In this document: positions 42,603 through 50,980 of the stretch, in pieces
Layout: each line of letters starts with the position of its first letter
How positions within the stretch are numbered: the stretch's first letter is position 1
NCBI GenBank assembly: GCA_947168905.1
Contig: CAMVNR010000001.1
Coordinates: forward strand, 1-64,000
Reading direction: 5' to 3'
Source of the DNA: an uncultured Lachnospiraceae bacterium
Lineage (GTDB): Bacteria > Bacillota > Clostridia > Lachnospirales > Lachnospiraceae
Length of the DNA: 64,000 nucleotides
Made by a program: the position numbers and the translations under genes
Notes under the pieces: model-generated
The model's database searches: none
What the model was told of the DNA's origin: nothing
The model's input: only the letters and a program-made list of their open reading frames with translations

Positions 42603-44105
42603 TCAGATTCTCAGGCACTTTGTCTCAGCGGTCACGACCGGCTGTCCGGGAAGTCCGCCTTTTACCTGCAGGACGGTGCAGCCGTCCCCGGAGAAAATGA
42701 AGCGGGTTTCGCGCTTCGAGTTGTTTTCCGGCCAGAGCTCCTCTAAAAGGAAGGTATCGTCCGATTCCCAGACGCCGTTTGCGAAACATTTTTCCGCGAA
42801 CTGCCAGGGGGAGCGGAAGCGGTTATAGCGGCGGGAGCCGTCCAGGGCAAACTCCACCGATAACGAAGTGTGGTCTGTGCTTTCCCAGAGGATTTCACCC
42901 TCCATCTCCGAGAACCGGATCGTAAAGCGCTCTGCCGGGTTTGCTTCGGGCGCATACATGCCGAGGCAATAGATGTCAAAGCTTCCCGACTCCACCTTGT
43001 AAGTCCCGGAGGCTGTCTCCTTCGAAGCCGCGTAGGGGCGGAACGAAGGCGCGGCGATCGCAAGACGCTTCAGCCGGTACTGAAGCTTCTTCTGCATCGC
43101 CTTCACCTCTTCAGTCTCCTCGATCGGAGCGTCCAAGACGCCCGGAAGCAGGAGCTCCCACAGCTTCGAGATGACCTTATTCGGCTCGGCGGAATTCTGG
43201 TTCATGGATACGATCATATCCTTGTCCGGAATCACAATCGAGAACTGGCCCGCTGCGCCGTCGGCGCGGTACGCGCCGGGATACGCGCACATCCACATCT
43301 GGTAGCCGTAGCCTGCGCAGCCTTCGAGATCGCCGCGTGCGCGCGCTCCGGTGTTTTCGTTGTCGATCTGCTTTGTCGTTGCAAGCTTTACATACTCTTC
43401 CGGGATCAGGCGCTCGCCGCCTGCGACTCCGCCGTCCTTGTAGAGCTTCATCAGCCGCAGGTTGTCCTCTGTCGAACTGACCGTCCGCCAGGCCCACATG
43501 TCCTGTCCGTCCGGCGCGATTCCGTGGAACACATTCTTCCCGTTGATGCCGATCTTCGGGAAGAGCTTCTCCTCCAGGTATTCGTACACCGTTTTCCCGG
43601 TCAGCTTTTCAATTACTTTGCCGAGGAAGGTGGAGCCGACGCTGTTGTACCAGAAATTCGTGCCCGGGCGGAATTTTAAGGGAGTGGCGATAAAGTTCTG
43701 CACCCAGTTTCCTTCCATCGTCGGGAACTCGCACATCCCCGAGCCCATCGTGAGCACATGGCGGATCGTCAGCTCCTCAAAATACGGCGAGGGGTTTTCC
43801 GGCACGAATTCAGGGAAAATATCATTTAAATGCGTGTCAAGCGTAAGAAGCCCTTCCTGGATCGCAATGGCGATCGCCGTGCCCATATAGGTTTTCGTAA
43901 GCGACGCGCACATGTGCGGAATGCCCGGCGCATAGGGTGCCCACCAGCCCTCCGCCGCGATTTTGTCATGACGCATGATCATGAAGCCGTGCATCTCTGT
44001 GAGATCCGTTTCCACAGCGTCAAGGAAATTCCAGACAGCCTCCGAGCGGATGCCCAGAGCCTCCGGGGATACGCGTTCAAATTCTTTACGGATGAATTTT
44101 TCCAT
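42603..44105 (-). CDS. Class-C beta-lactamase-like serine hydrolase (paralogue of 24813-26315)
   Basis: A 500-residue cytosolic serine hydrolase. SxxK is Ser68-Leu-Thr-Lys71, the Tyr motif is Y153-N-S, and a C-terminal domain follows from about residue 340. It shares EGWWAPYAPG, TKTY, DNLRLMKLYKDGG, YGYQMWMC and YRADGAAGQF with the last gene of the importer 1 operon. This indicates duplication and links the two importer loci functionally. The start at 44105 (MEKFIR) follows AGAGGGG. It lies 25 bases after the MFS gene and is probably co-transcribed with it. Confidence 0.86.
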   Translation of the reverse strand: MEKFIRKEFERVSPEALGIRSEAVWNFLDAVETDLTEMHGFMIMRHDKIAAEGWWAPYAPGIPHMCASLTKTYMGTAIAIAIQEGLLTLDTHLNDIFPEFVPENPSPYFEELTIRHVLTMGSGMCEFPTMEGNWVQNFIATPLKFRPGTNFWYNSVGSTFLGKVIEKLTGKTVYEYLEEKLFPKIGINGKNVFHGIAPDGQDMWAWRTVSSTEDNLRLMKLYKDGGVAGGERLIPEEYVKLATTKQIDNENTGARARGDLEGCAGYGYQMWMCAYPGAYRADGAAGQFSIVIPDKDMIVSMNQNSAEPNKVISKLWELLLPGVLDAPIEETEEVKAMQKKLQYRLKRLAIAAPSFRPYAASKETASGTYKVESGSFDIYCLGMYAPEANPAERFTIRFSEMEGEILWESTDHTSLSVEFALDGSRRYNRFRSPWQFAEKCFANGVWESDDTFLLEELWPENNSKRETRFIFSGDGCTVLQVKGGLPGQPVVTAETKCLRI

Positions 44106-44130
44106 TTTACCCCTCTTTCTATGAATAGAC

Positions 44131-45339
44131 TTATTTCTGAACTGCTGCTGTTTTCTTCCTGTCAATCAGAAGCTGAATTCCGAGAAGCAGGAGACCGCCG
44201 ACTGCAAGCACTCCGCCGAATCCGCAGAACATTCCCTGATAGCCGAACTCCTTGACAAAGAAGCTTCCGATGATCGGCGCGACCGCGTTTCCGACATTCT
44301 GTCCGATCATGACGGTCGAGGAAGCCACCCCGGAACGCTCCTTCGGGAGCTTTTTAACGGAATACGCCTGAATCGACGGCTGTCCGTTGCCCTGGCCAAG
44401 CGCCTTGAACACCGCTGCGGCGAGCATCATCCCAAGCGTCGACCCGATACCGACGAAGATCATCCCGAGCGCTGCGAAAACAAACGAAGGAATCAGGATG
44501 ACAAAGACGCCCTTCTTATCCAGAAGCTTGCCCGTAAACGGACGAATGACGATCAGGAAGATCGAATAGACCGTGAAGAAGACCGAAATATTCGCGATCT
44601 GCCGCTCATCCGCGATGATCGCAAGGTAGGTGCTGACCATGCCGTTTCCGGCGCTGAAAAGCGCTGCCATCAGCATGAAGCAGGTAAGCTCCGCCGCATA
44701 CAGATTCCGGAAGGAGAACTTTTTCTTCCCGGCACCGGCTGCGGGCTCCGGCTTCACATAGTGAAGCGGCAGAATGCAGGCGATGCAGACCAGCGGGAAG
44801 ATGCCCGCAATGAGGAATGTCAGCTGGAAGGAGCTGACTTCCACAAGCTTCAGGCCGATCGAGGGTCCCAAGGCCTGCGCTACAATCTGCGCAAGAGAAA
44901 TGAATCCGAGGCCTTCACCGGTCCTTTCCTTCGCGATAAAGGACGAAGCAAAGGCGATGTTGGTCACGCTGCAGACCGAGAAGAAAATCCCCGTCAAAAG
45001 CCGCATGATGATCAAAAGCGGAATATTCGTACAGACAGAATGCAGTACGAGGCAGATGCCGTAGCCCAGGTTTCCGAAGACCAGAATCCACTTCCGGCTG
45101 ATCTTGTCCGCAAGCATTCCCGCGAAGGGGCAGACGACCAGGGATACGAGAGACATCAAGCCTGCGACCGTCGAGGCAAGCGTCAGATCCGCCCCCAGCG
45201 AAAGCGCGTATTTCGCGACGAGCGGAACCGTCATCATACCCGCTACGCCGTTTAAAAGTGACATTGTTATCAGTAAAATAAATGTACCGTTCCAGAGCGG
45301 GACCTTTTTCCCCGCACCTGCTGCCGGCTGTGTGCTCAT
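44131..45339 (-). CDS. MFS transporter
   Basis: A 402-residue membrane protein with twelve predicted helices. The motif after helix 2 is GMLADKISRKWILVFGN (MFS motif A variant of GxLaDrxGrr), and the central loop between the halves carries KPEPAAGAGKKKFS. It most resembles drug/metabolite efflux or sugar-type MFS proteins, and direction cannot be told. Both the N-terminus (TQPAAGAGKK) and the central loop carry the same short PAAGAGKK peptide, an odd internal repeat. In this cluster it could export released acids or import a small substrate (inference). It follows the pseudo-esterase gene by 12 bases. Confidence 0.88.
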   Translation of the reverse strand: MSTQPAAGAGKKVPLWNGTFILLITMSLLNGVAGMMTVPLVAKYALSLGADLTLASTVAGLMSLVSLVVCPFAGMLADKISRKWILVFGNLGYGICLVLHSVCTNIPLLIIMRLLTGIFFSVCSVTNIAFASSFIAKERTGEGLGFISLAQIVAQALGPSIGLKLVEVSSFQLTFLIAGIFPLVCIACILPLHYVKPEPAAGAGKKKFSFRNLYAAELTCFMLMAALFSAGNGMVSTYLAIIADERQIANISVFFTVYSIFLIVIRPFTGKLLDKKGVFVILIPSFVFAALGMIFVGIGSTLGMMLAAAVFKALGQGNGQPSIQAYSVKKLPKERSGVASSTVMIGQNVGNAVAPIIGSFFVKEFGYQGMFCGFGGVLAVGGLLLLGIQLLIDRKKTAAVQK

Positions 45340-45351
45340 TCTTTTTCCCCC

Positions 45352-46215
45352 TTACAGCGCTTTTCTCTTCAGCGGAAGCATTTCGTCCAGCGCTTTCTGC
45401 AGATACTCGTTCCAGAGCTTAAAATCATGGTCGCCGCCCTCCACGAGAATAAATTCCAGGTTCAGCGGAAGCCTGCGCATTGCCTCAACATCCGCCTCGA
45501 CACGCTTGCGGATAAATTCCTCCGAGCCGAGAACAATCGTAAAATCAGGCATCCTGGTTCCGTTTTTCAGGTGACGCTCCGTCACGGCGCGAAGGTCGTA
45601 TTCGGAGCCGATAATCTCCTCCGACGGTCCGAAAGAAGTCCGGTACAGCGGGAACTGGTATTTGAAATGGTCGCTCTCGAGTTCCTCCGCGAGCGTTTCC
45701 GGACAGAAGGTCATTCCGATGCCGCCCGACATGTCGATACACGCCGCATACTTTTCCGGATGGTTGACCGCCATGCCAAGCGCCGCATTTCCGCCCATCG
45801 CGAAGCCCATGATAAAGTTGTCCTCACGCGCGGGCGACGACGGGAACAGGGTCTGAATCACCACCGGAAGCTCCTCGCAGACAAAATCCATATAACGGAC
45901 GCCGTAATGCGTGTTGATACCGAAGCTGTTCGTAATATCCGGCGTCACAAGCATCACATGATTCCGCTCTGCCGCCTCCTCGACATTGGAATAGCGGTAC
46001 GGAAGGGTGTCGTCATCCCCGCCGCCGTGGATCAGGTAAACCGTCTGGAATTTCATCCCTGTGCGGTACACCGCCTTTTCGTCCCTTCGGTCGACCGGAT
46101 TCGCATTTCCATGGAAGAAATCCGTTTCACAGCGGTAGTTGTTGGTCGGAATAACCACCGTCACGTCCACATAATGTCCGAGAAGCTCGGAGCGGTAATT
46201 GAATCTCAGTTTCAT
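45352..46215 (-). CDS. PF00756-type esterase homologue lacking the catalytic Ser
   Basis: A 287-residue protein of the putative-esterase fold. TVYLIHGGGDDD is the oxyanion region, VLGSEEFI the acid position and VEGGDHDFKLWNEYL the His, but the nucleophile elbow reads FIMGFAMGG with Ala139 (GCG codon) where family members have Ser (GLSMGG). One base change (TCG to GCG) would account for it. The rest of the fold is intact and the frame open. It is therefore probably a non-catalytic binding or regulatory homologue, or a recently inactivated enzyme. It has its own extended -10 promoter and GGGAGG site, and it precedes the MFS gene. Confidence 0.85.
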   Translation of the reverse strand: MKLRFNYRSELLGHYVDVTVVIPTNNYRCETDFFHGNANPVDRRDEKAVYRTGMKFQTVYLIHGGGDDDTLPYRYSNVEEAAERNHVMLVTPDITNSFGINTHYGVRYMDFVCEELPVVIQTLFPSSPAREDNFIMGFAMGGNAALGMAVNHPEKYAACIDMSGGIGMTFCPETLAEELESDHFKYQFPLYRTSFGPSEEIIGSEYDLRAVTERHLKNGTRMPDFTIVLGSEEFIRKRVEADVEAMRRLPLNLEFILVEGGDHDFKLWNEYLQKALDEMLPLKRKAL

Positions 46216-46247
46216 TTACATTCCTCCCGTAAGTATGATTTGAAGCC

Positions 46248-46256
46248 ATTATAGCA
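46248..46256 (-). promoter_or_regulatory. Internal extended -10 promoter before the pseudo-esterase gene
   Basis: TGC-TATAAT (perfect -10 at 46248-46253) on the minus strand, 33 bases before the ATG at 46215. No -35 is apparent. It would make 46215 to 39258 a separate transcription unit inside the long minus-strand cluster. Confidence 0.6.
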
Positions 46257-46323
46257 TCGGTCTTTTAGGGCACGATCCGCGTTTTTTGATCAGTCCCTGT
46301 CAAAAAGCCGATCTTTCTTCAGT

Positions 46324-47193
46324 TTATGACAGCACCAGTGTTTCGCCGGGACGGACTGTATAGATATTGTTAAAGCCCCTTCTGAAGCTCACCGCAAACG
46401 CCGTCGGATTATAGACCATCTCGCCCTCGGCGCCGTATTCGAGCGCGCGGAACGCGTTCACATAATCCACGATTTCAATGTTGGTCGCGAACCAGATGCC
46501 TTCGCGGTGCGCATCCATAAACTGCAGAAGCTCTTCGATTTTCTCCCAGGTTCCGTCCTTTTCGAATTCATAGGAATGGCCCCAGACATAGAAGAGCTTT
46601 TTCATAAAGCCGAAGCCGCCGTTTCCGCAGAAATCCTCCGCAAGTGAAAGAAGCTTCTCGTCATTGTGGTGCGCCGTGCCCTTCCACTCCATAAAGTCCT
46701 GCGGAATGTCAAACTTCCCGGTCGTGTCCACGACACGGGCGTAATGGTAACCGGCGTCTCTTAAGACCTGCTTGACCTTCTCATTATACTGTCCGAAGGG
46801 ATAGGCATAGCCCCGGACCATTTTCCCCGTGATCCGCTCCAGATTGGCGCGGTCTTCGATCGTCTCATACAGAAGATGTGCCGTTCCGACCCCTGTCGGG
46901 CTGGCATGGGTGAGACCGTGGCCGGCAATCTCATGACCGGCATAAAGGAGCGGCACTTCCGCTTCGTCCACTACGCTGATGTCGAGATCCGGGAAAGGTC
47001 CCGACTGATTTTTTCTCTCCAGGCCGAAGAAGCCGGAATTCAGATTGAATGTCGCTTTTATATGATAGCGGTTCAGAAGCTCGATGAAGCGCCGGTCATG
47101 AACCGTCCCGTCGTCATAGCTCATCGTAAAGGCCTTCGTATTCCCGCCCGGGAATATGATATCGTCAAGAAAACCGCTTGTCCTCTGTTTCAT
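46324..47193 (-). CDS. Polysaccharide deacetylase-like (NodB/CE4) protein
   Basis: A 289-residue NodB-fold protein with no signal peptide. Motif 1 is MSYDDGTVHD (catalytic and metal Asp pair), motif 2 HGLTH (metal His pair) and motif 3 YAYPFGQYN (R/Y-x-P-x-G type). The N-terminal ATFNLNSGFF strand and C-terminal NIEIVDYVNA are as expected. CE4 enzymes remove N- or O-acetyl groups with a divalent metal. A cytosolic location is unusual for the family but matches every other esterase here. It follows the CE1-like gene after a gap holding a strong A/T hairpin. Confidence 0.86.
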   Translation of the reverse strand: MKQRTSGFLDDIIFPGGNTKAFTMSYDDGTVHDRRFIELLNRYHIKATFNLNSGFFGLERKNQSGPFPDLDISVVDEAEVPLLYAGHEIAGHGLTHASPTGVGTAHLLYETIEDRANLERITGKMVRGYAYPFGQYNEKVKQVLRDAGYHYARVVDTTGKFDIPQDFMEWKGTAHHNDEKLLSLAEDFCGNGGFGFMKKLFYVWGHSYEFEKDGTWEKIEELLQFMDAHREGIWFATNIEIVDYVNAFRALEYGAEGEMVYNPTAFAVSFRRGFNNIYTVRPGETLVLS

Positions 47194-47212
47194 CTGCTGC
47201 CTCCATATCAGG

Positions 47213-47246
47213 GCGCGAAAAAAGGGATGCCTCCATTTTTTCGCGC
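47213..47246 (-). promoter_or_regulatory. Intercistronic hairpin between CE1-like and deacetylase genes
   Basis: GCGCGAAAAAA (47213-47223) pairs perfectly with TTTTTTCGCGC (47236-47246) around a 12-base loop. There is no trailing T run beyond the arm. It sits about 30 bases after the CE1-like stop and could act as an attenuator or message stabiliser. Confidence 0.55.
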
Positions 47247-47277
47247 AGCTTCTCTCTTTTCTCTCAAAAACCGCCCG

Positions 47278-48147
47278 TCAGAACAGGTAGGGCAGGTAGT
47301 TCCAGACGTGATGGTACACCTCCTCATAGGCGTGCACCGCGTCTTCCTTGACCTCAAAATGCAGATTGCCCTTTTCGGGATCTTCGGAATACTCGAAGTA
47401 TTCCGGATATTTTTCCTTCATCGCCTGAAGCTGCGGGTCAAGGTTGTCAAAGCCCGCATCCTTCGAGCCGGTTCCGACGAAAAGCCGGAAGTCGTTCTTT
47501 GTAAAGCCGAGCGATTTTACCTTCTCCGCGAGAATATCCGCGGTCCGATCCGGCGCAAGCCTTCCGCCCATCGGCTGCACTGCCCAGCAGTCGCCGGACA
47601 TCGGAATGAAGTCCGCTACAATGTCAAGATGGGAAAGGAACACATACCAGGTGGTCGCGCCGCCCATCGAGAAGCCGCCGAATGCGCGGTGCTTCCGGGA
47701 CGCCTTCAGGCTTTCTTCCGTCACATTGCGTTCGGCATAGGTGTGATAGCGGCTTTCAATCAGCGGTACGAGATCTTCAGTGAATTCCTGCTGGAAGTGC
47801 TTCACGTTACTATCTTCCCAGGAGGCGTCGATTCCCTGAATCCTGGCCTGGGAGGGCGTCAGACTGTAGAAGGTCGGGAACACCACGATAAAGGGCTCGG
47901 CGAGCTTCTCATTGAAGGCGCGGTCCAGCGCGTTCTTGATCTGCGAGCAGTCGGTCCAGGCGTCCGGATTTCCGCCGCCGCCGTGCATCAGGTAAAGAAT
48001 ATTATAGGGCTTTGTATCGTCATAGCCATAGGGCAGGTAGACGAGCGCATATTTATACCAGGGCGTCCCCCCGAGATCCTTCGTCATATAATCGACCCGG
48101 ACGAGGCGTCCTCTGTAGTCCACATCCTTCCAGACATGAAGATTCAT
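47278..48147 (-). CDS. CE1/PF00756 feruloyl-esterase-like enzyme
   Basis: A 289-residue cytosolic esterase like the feruloyl-esterase domains of XynZ/XynY and the related DUF3327-type group. ALVYLPYGYDD, NILYLMHGGGGNPDAW (oxyanion), AFGGFSMGGATTW (Ser in GFSMGG), FVGTGSKDAGF (Asp) and the His in HAYEEVYHHVWNYL are all present. Three ATG codons occur in a row; the third (48147) has the best spacing to GGAGG, and the first is only one base from it. It starts 13 bases after the end of esterase-stalk paralogue 1. Confidence 0.9.
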   Translation of the reverse strand: MNLHVWKDVDYRGRLVRVDYMTKDLGGTPWYKYALVYLPYGYDDTKPYNILYLMHGGGGNPDAWTDCSQIKNALDRAFNEKLAEPFIVVFPTFYSLTPSQARIQGIDASWEDSNVKHFQQEFTEDLVPLIESRYHTYAERNVTEESLKASRKHRAFGGFSMGGATTWYVFLSHLDIVADFIPMSGDCWAVQPMGGRLAPDRTADILAEKVKSLGFTKNDFRLFVGTGSKDAGFDNLDPQLQAMKEKYPEYFEYSEDPEKGNLHFEVKEDAVHAYEEVYHHVWNYLPYLF

Positions 48148-48160
48148 CATCATCCCTCCT

Positions 48161-49681
48161 TCATTTCTTCTTTACAAAACTTCCGATAAAGGAATAATCC
48201 TCAGGCATCACGGTTCCTTTGAAAATATCCTTGATGAGGTCCGCCATGAAGCAGGAAAGCTCCGCGAAATGATCCGTCACATAGACCACCTCATTGCAGA
48301 CCGATACATGCAGGTTATAAAGGAAGCGGCAGAACCATTCGACGGAGACGAGAAGCTCGTTTTCCCGGTGCAGGGCTTCGCAGTACATCTGCCGCATCGT
48401 GTCGTCGACCACGCAGGCAATCGAGCCCCGCGCAAACTGCAGTTCTCTTCCGTCCGGAAGGGTCATTTCGGCGCTCAGTCTGTCCTCGGACGGGCGGTAT
48501 TTCGCGCCGAACATTTCCGCGAGGAACGAAAGAGGCACACAGAGATAGTCTCCGCGTACGATCTTTCCGCCGTTTAAGCCGTGATATTTCAGTTTCTGCC
48601 ACTGCACAGGGGAGGCTTTAAGCTCCCGTACGCTGTTCTTAAACCAGACCTTCGGAACACCGGCCGTGAAAGCCGCCGCGAAAGCGTCGCCTTTCCTTTT
48701 GAGGATTCCCTCGCCCGAGATGACCGTTCCATCCGGGTTTTTACGCACGCCCGAGAAGAGGTAATCCCAGTACAGAAAAGCCTCATCCAGCGTCTGTCCG
48801 TGGTCGCGGTTCTTGATGTCCACATAGACAAGGTCCGCTTTTTTGCCTTTGAAGAAAGCGAAATTGTCCTCTCCGACAATCGAAATCTCCGGAACTTCGG
48901 CGCATTCATTCACCTTCATCCAGTAGGCGCGCGACATTTTATTCGCGGTGAATTCGTCATATACCTTTCCCGGAGGAAGTCCGTTCACCTCCGGCCGGGA
49001 CTCCCAGATCGCCATCGGCCCGCCGAAGTTTAAAACTTCTCCGTCTTCCGTGAAAAGCTTGTCGGGCTGCGTCGGTCCGCCGGAGCCGGCGGCGCCGGCG
49101 AGCATGTGCCCGTAATACTTGCAGAACTGCTGGGTCATGAGATTGCCCATCGACATGCCCTGCATGAAGATGCGGCCGGGATCGATATTGTAATCCGCCT
49201 GCATTTTCTCAATCAGGCCCTTCACCATGTTCAGGTCGTGGTTTTCCCGGTAATCCGCAGGGGCGAGTGCGATCGGCAGTCCCTCGACGTCCTCTTCGGA
49301 AAGACCGTCGAACACGCCCTCTACAGTCCACATTCTGGCCTTGTGCGCATCCGGGAAAGCGCAGATGAAGCCCTCGCGGTCCGCAACGTAACACCAGGAG
49401 GTGTAGATGCTGTGGCCCCATCCGGTCATTAAGCCTCCGTGCAGCCCGATAATGAGCGGCACCGGCTTCGAGCCGTCGTACTTTTCAGGGACGTAGACAT
49501 AATACCGATCCGTCAGTCCGTCCGCAAGCACTGCCGTACATTCTTTAAGACGCGCGGGATACGGGCGGGAATTGTTGCCGTTCTCGTTGACGACAATGTC
49601 GGAGCCCCGGATGGATTCCGGCAGGTAGTCCCGGTTATCGTCATCCGGTGTCCCAGGAAGCAGCTTTAAAACCGTTTTCAT
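48161..49681 (-). CDS. Esterase-stalk paralogue 1 (PHB-depolymerase-like plus CuAO-N-like domain)
   Basis: A 506-residue cytosolic protein and one of five close paralogues. It opens with the conserved signature PGTPDDDNRDYLP and GSDIVVNENGNNS. The alpha/beta hydrolase core spans about 55-310: PLIIGLHGGLMTGWG (oxyanion), FMQGMSMGNLMT (Ser177) and IKNRDHGQTLDEA (His294), as in PHB depolymerase/LpqC-like esterases. The C-terminal part (about 375-500) resembles a copper-amine-oxidase-N (stalk) domain: VPLSFLAEMFGAKY, LPDGRELQFARGS, LLVSVEWFCRFL and VVYVTDH. Stalk domains are normally outside the cell, yet no signal peptide is present. The start at 49681 has AAAGGGGAT upstream. It is separated from paralogue 2 by a serine hydrolase gene. 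Confidence 0.82.
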   Translation of the reverse strand: MKTVLKLLPGTPDDDNRDYLPESIRGSDIVVNENGNNSRPYPARLKECTAVLADGLTDRYYVYVPEKYDGSKPVPLIIGLHGGLMTGWGHSIYTSWCYVADREGFICAFPDAHKARMWTVEGVFDGLSEEDVEGLPIALAPADYRENHDLNMVKGLIEKMQADYNIDPGRIFMQGMSMGNLMTQQFCKYYGHMLAGAAGSGGPTQPDKLFTEDGEVLNFGGPMAIWESRPEVNGLPPGKVYDEFTANKMSRAYWMKVNECAEVPEISIVGEDNFAFFKGKKADLVYVDIKNRDHGQTLDEAFLYWDYLFSGVRKNPDGTVISGEGILKRKGDAFAAAFTAGVPKVWFKNSVRELKASPVQWQKLKYHGLNGGKIVRGDYLCVPLSFLAEMFGAKYRPSEDRLSAEMTLPDGRELQFARGSIACVVDDTMRQMYCEALHRENELLVSVEWFCRFLYNLHVSVCNEVVYVTDHFAELSCFMADLIKDIFKGTVMPEDYSFIGSFVKKK

Positions 49682-49694
49682 ACCCTGATCCCCT

Positions 49695-50864
49695 TTATTC
49701 TTCCGAAAGCGCCTCATATACGAGGTCTCTCAGCGTCGGATGAATTTCTGCATAGGATTTGATCATTCCGAGCACCTGCTGGCCGTAGTAGATCGAAATA
49801 TGGTTAAAGGGATCGATCAGGGCGTATGCGCCGGCTGCGCCGTCCCAGCCGAATTCGCCGACCGGAGACTTCGCTCCCTCCGGGCCGATATAGACGCGCA
49901 TGCCAAGGCCGTAGCCGTAGCCAATGCGCATTCCCTGCTGGAACTCAAGCACCTGCTCCGGGGTCAGCCTGTTTTTCGTAAATTCAAGGACGGATTCTTC
50001 CTTCAGGATTCTGTTCCCGGTCGCGCCGACACCGCCGCAGGCGAGGGCATCGAGAAGCTTGCTGTACTCGTCGACCGAAGTCGTTACGCCCGCGCCGCCG
50101 CTCTCGTAATTCTCCGACAGCCGGAACGCGTTTCCTTCCTGGCGCGTCATCTCCTGCGTGACCATGTTAAGACTGTACTGCGCCGCCAGCCGGTAGGCTT
50201 CGGACTTCGGCACCTGGTACCAGATTTCCTTCATCCCGAGGGGTTCAAAGATATTCTTCTTCATATATTCGCCGAAGGTCATCCCTGAGACGACCTCGAC
50301 AACTCCCGCCAGCACGTCATGCGCCAGAGAGTACATATAATGAGTATTCGGCTCGTAGAGGAGGGGAGTCTTTGCAATCGCCTTCATAAATTCGCGCGTC
50401 GACCCCTGACGGTTGGTCTTCTCCTGAAGTTCCCTGATCGGCTCGGAATTGATATCATAGCCAAGTCCGGCGGTCATGGACATCAGATTCCAGATTTTGA
50501 TCGGATTGACGGCCTTTTTCGTCGCGGTTTCCCTCGTCGGCATCACCATCGGCCAGCCGAATTTGAAGTCCGGATCATAGTACATTTCCGCAAATTCCGG
50601 CAGGAATTTCGTCAGCTCGTCATCGAGGCTGATTTCGCCCCGCTCCACAAGCTGCATCACGGCGGTCATCGTCGCGATTTTCGACATCGAGTAAATATCA
50701 TACAGATCCGTCTGGGAAACCGGTTTCGTTTTCGCGTAGTCATTGTATCCGGTCATATGCCTGTAAATCGTTTCATGGTCCTTCTGGACCTTGCAGTCGA
50801 CGGCGGGAACGCCGTACTTTTCCTCAAGGGAATCAAGGTATACGGTTACTTTTTCAAAATTCAT
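49695..50864 (-). CDS. EstB-like serine hydrolase (class-C beta-lactamase fold)
   Basis: A 389-residue hydrolase. The SxxK motif is Ser59-Met-Ser-Lys62 (IYSMSK), the Tyr motif is YSLAHD, and the third motif region reads GEFGWDGAAG, the usual WGG/HTG equivalent of esterase-type members. No signal peptide. It is shorter than the other two serine hydrolases in the window and belongs to a different subgroup, closer to EstB/PBP4* esterases. The start at 50864 follows GGAGGTG. It has its own promoter (50886-50914) and interrupts the array of esterase-stalk genes between paralogues 1 and 2. Confidence 0.88.
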   Translation of the reverse strand: MNFEKVTVYLDSLEEKYGVPAVDCKVQKDHETIYRHMTGYNDYAKTKPVSQTDLYDIYSMSKIATMTAVMQLVERGEISLDDELTKFLPEFAEMYYDPDFKFGWPMVMPTRETATKKAVNPIKIWNLMSMTAGLGYDINSEPIRELQEKTNRQGSTREFMKAIAKTPLLYEPNTHYMYSLAHDVLAGVVEVVSGMTFGEYMKKNIFEPLGMKEIWYQVPKSEAYRLAAQYSLNMVTQEMTRQEGNAFRLSENYESGGAGVTTSVDEYSKLLDALACGGVGATGNRILKEESVLEFTKNRLTPEQVLEFQQGMRIGYGYGLGMRVYIGPEGAKSPVGEFGWDGAAGAYALIDPFNHISIYYGQQVLGMIKSYAEIHPTLRDLVYEALSEE

Positions 50865-50885
50865 GCGAGTCACCTCCATGGTTAA

Positions 50886-50914
50886 AGCATAGCTTCTTTA
50901 TGTGAAATTGTCTA
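50886..50914 (-). promoter_or_regulatory. Internal promoter before the EstB-like gene
   Basis: -35 TAGACA (50909-50914), a 17-base spacer and -10 TATGCT (50886-50891) on the minus strand. A weak GACTGT/ACAGTC hairpin followed by TTTTT lies just upstream, after paralogue 2, suggesting a transcript boundary inside the array. Confidence 0.5.
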
Positions 50915-50980
50915 TGAAAAACATTCGAATCATTTATAAAAATCTCGTGACTGTCTTTTCTTCCTAATACAGTCCGGATT

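Noticed and set aside
46876-48189. 437-codon plus-strand frame opposite the deacetylase and CE1-like genes
   Set aside because: Shadow frame; both opposite-strand genes have catalytic motifs and ribosome sites.
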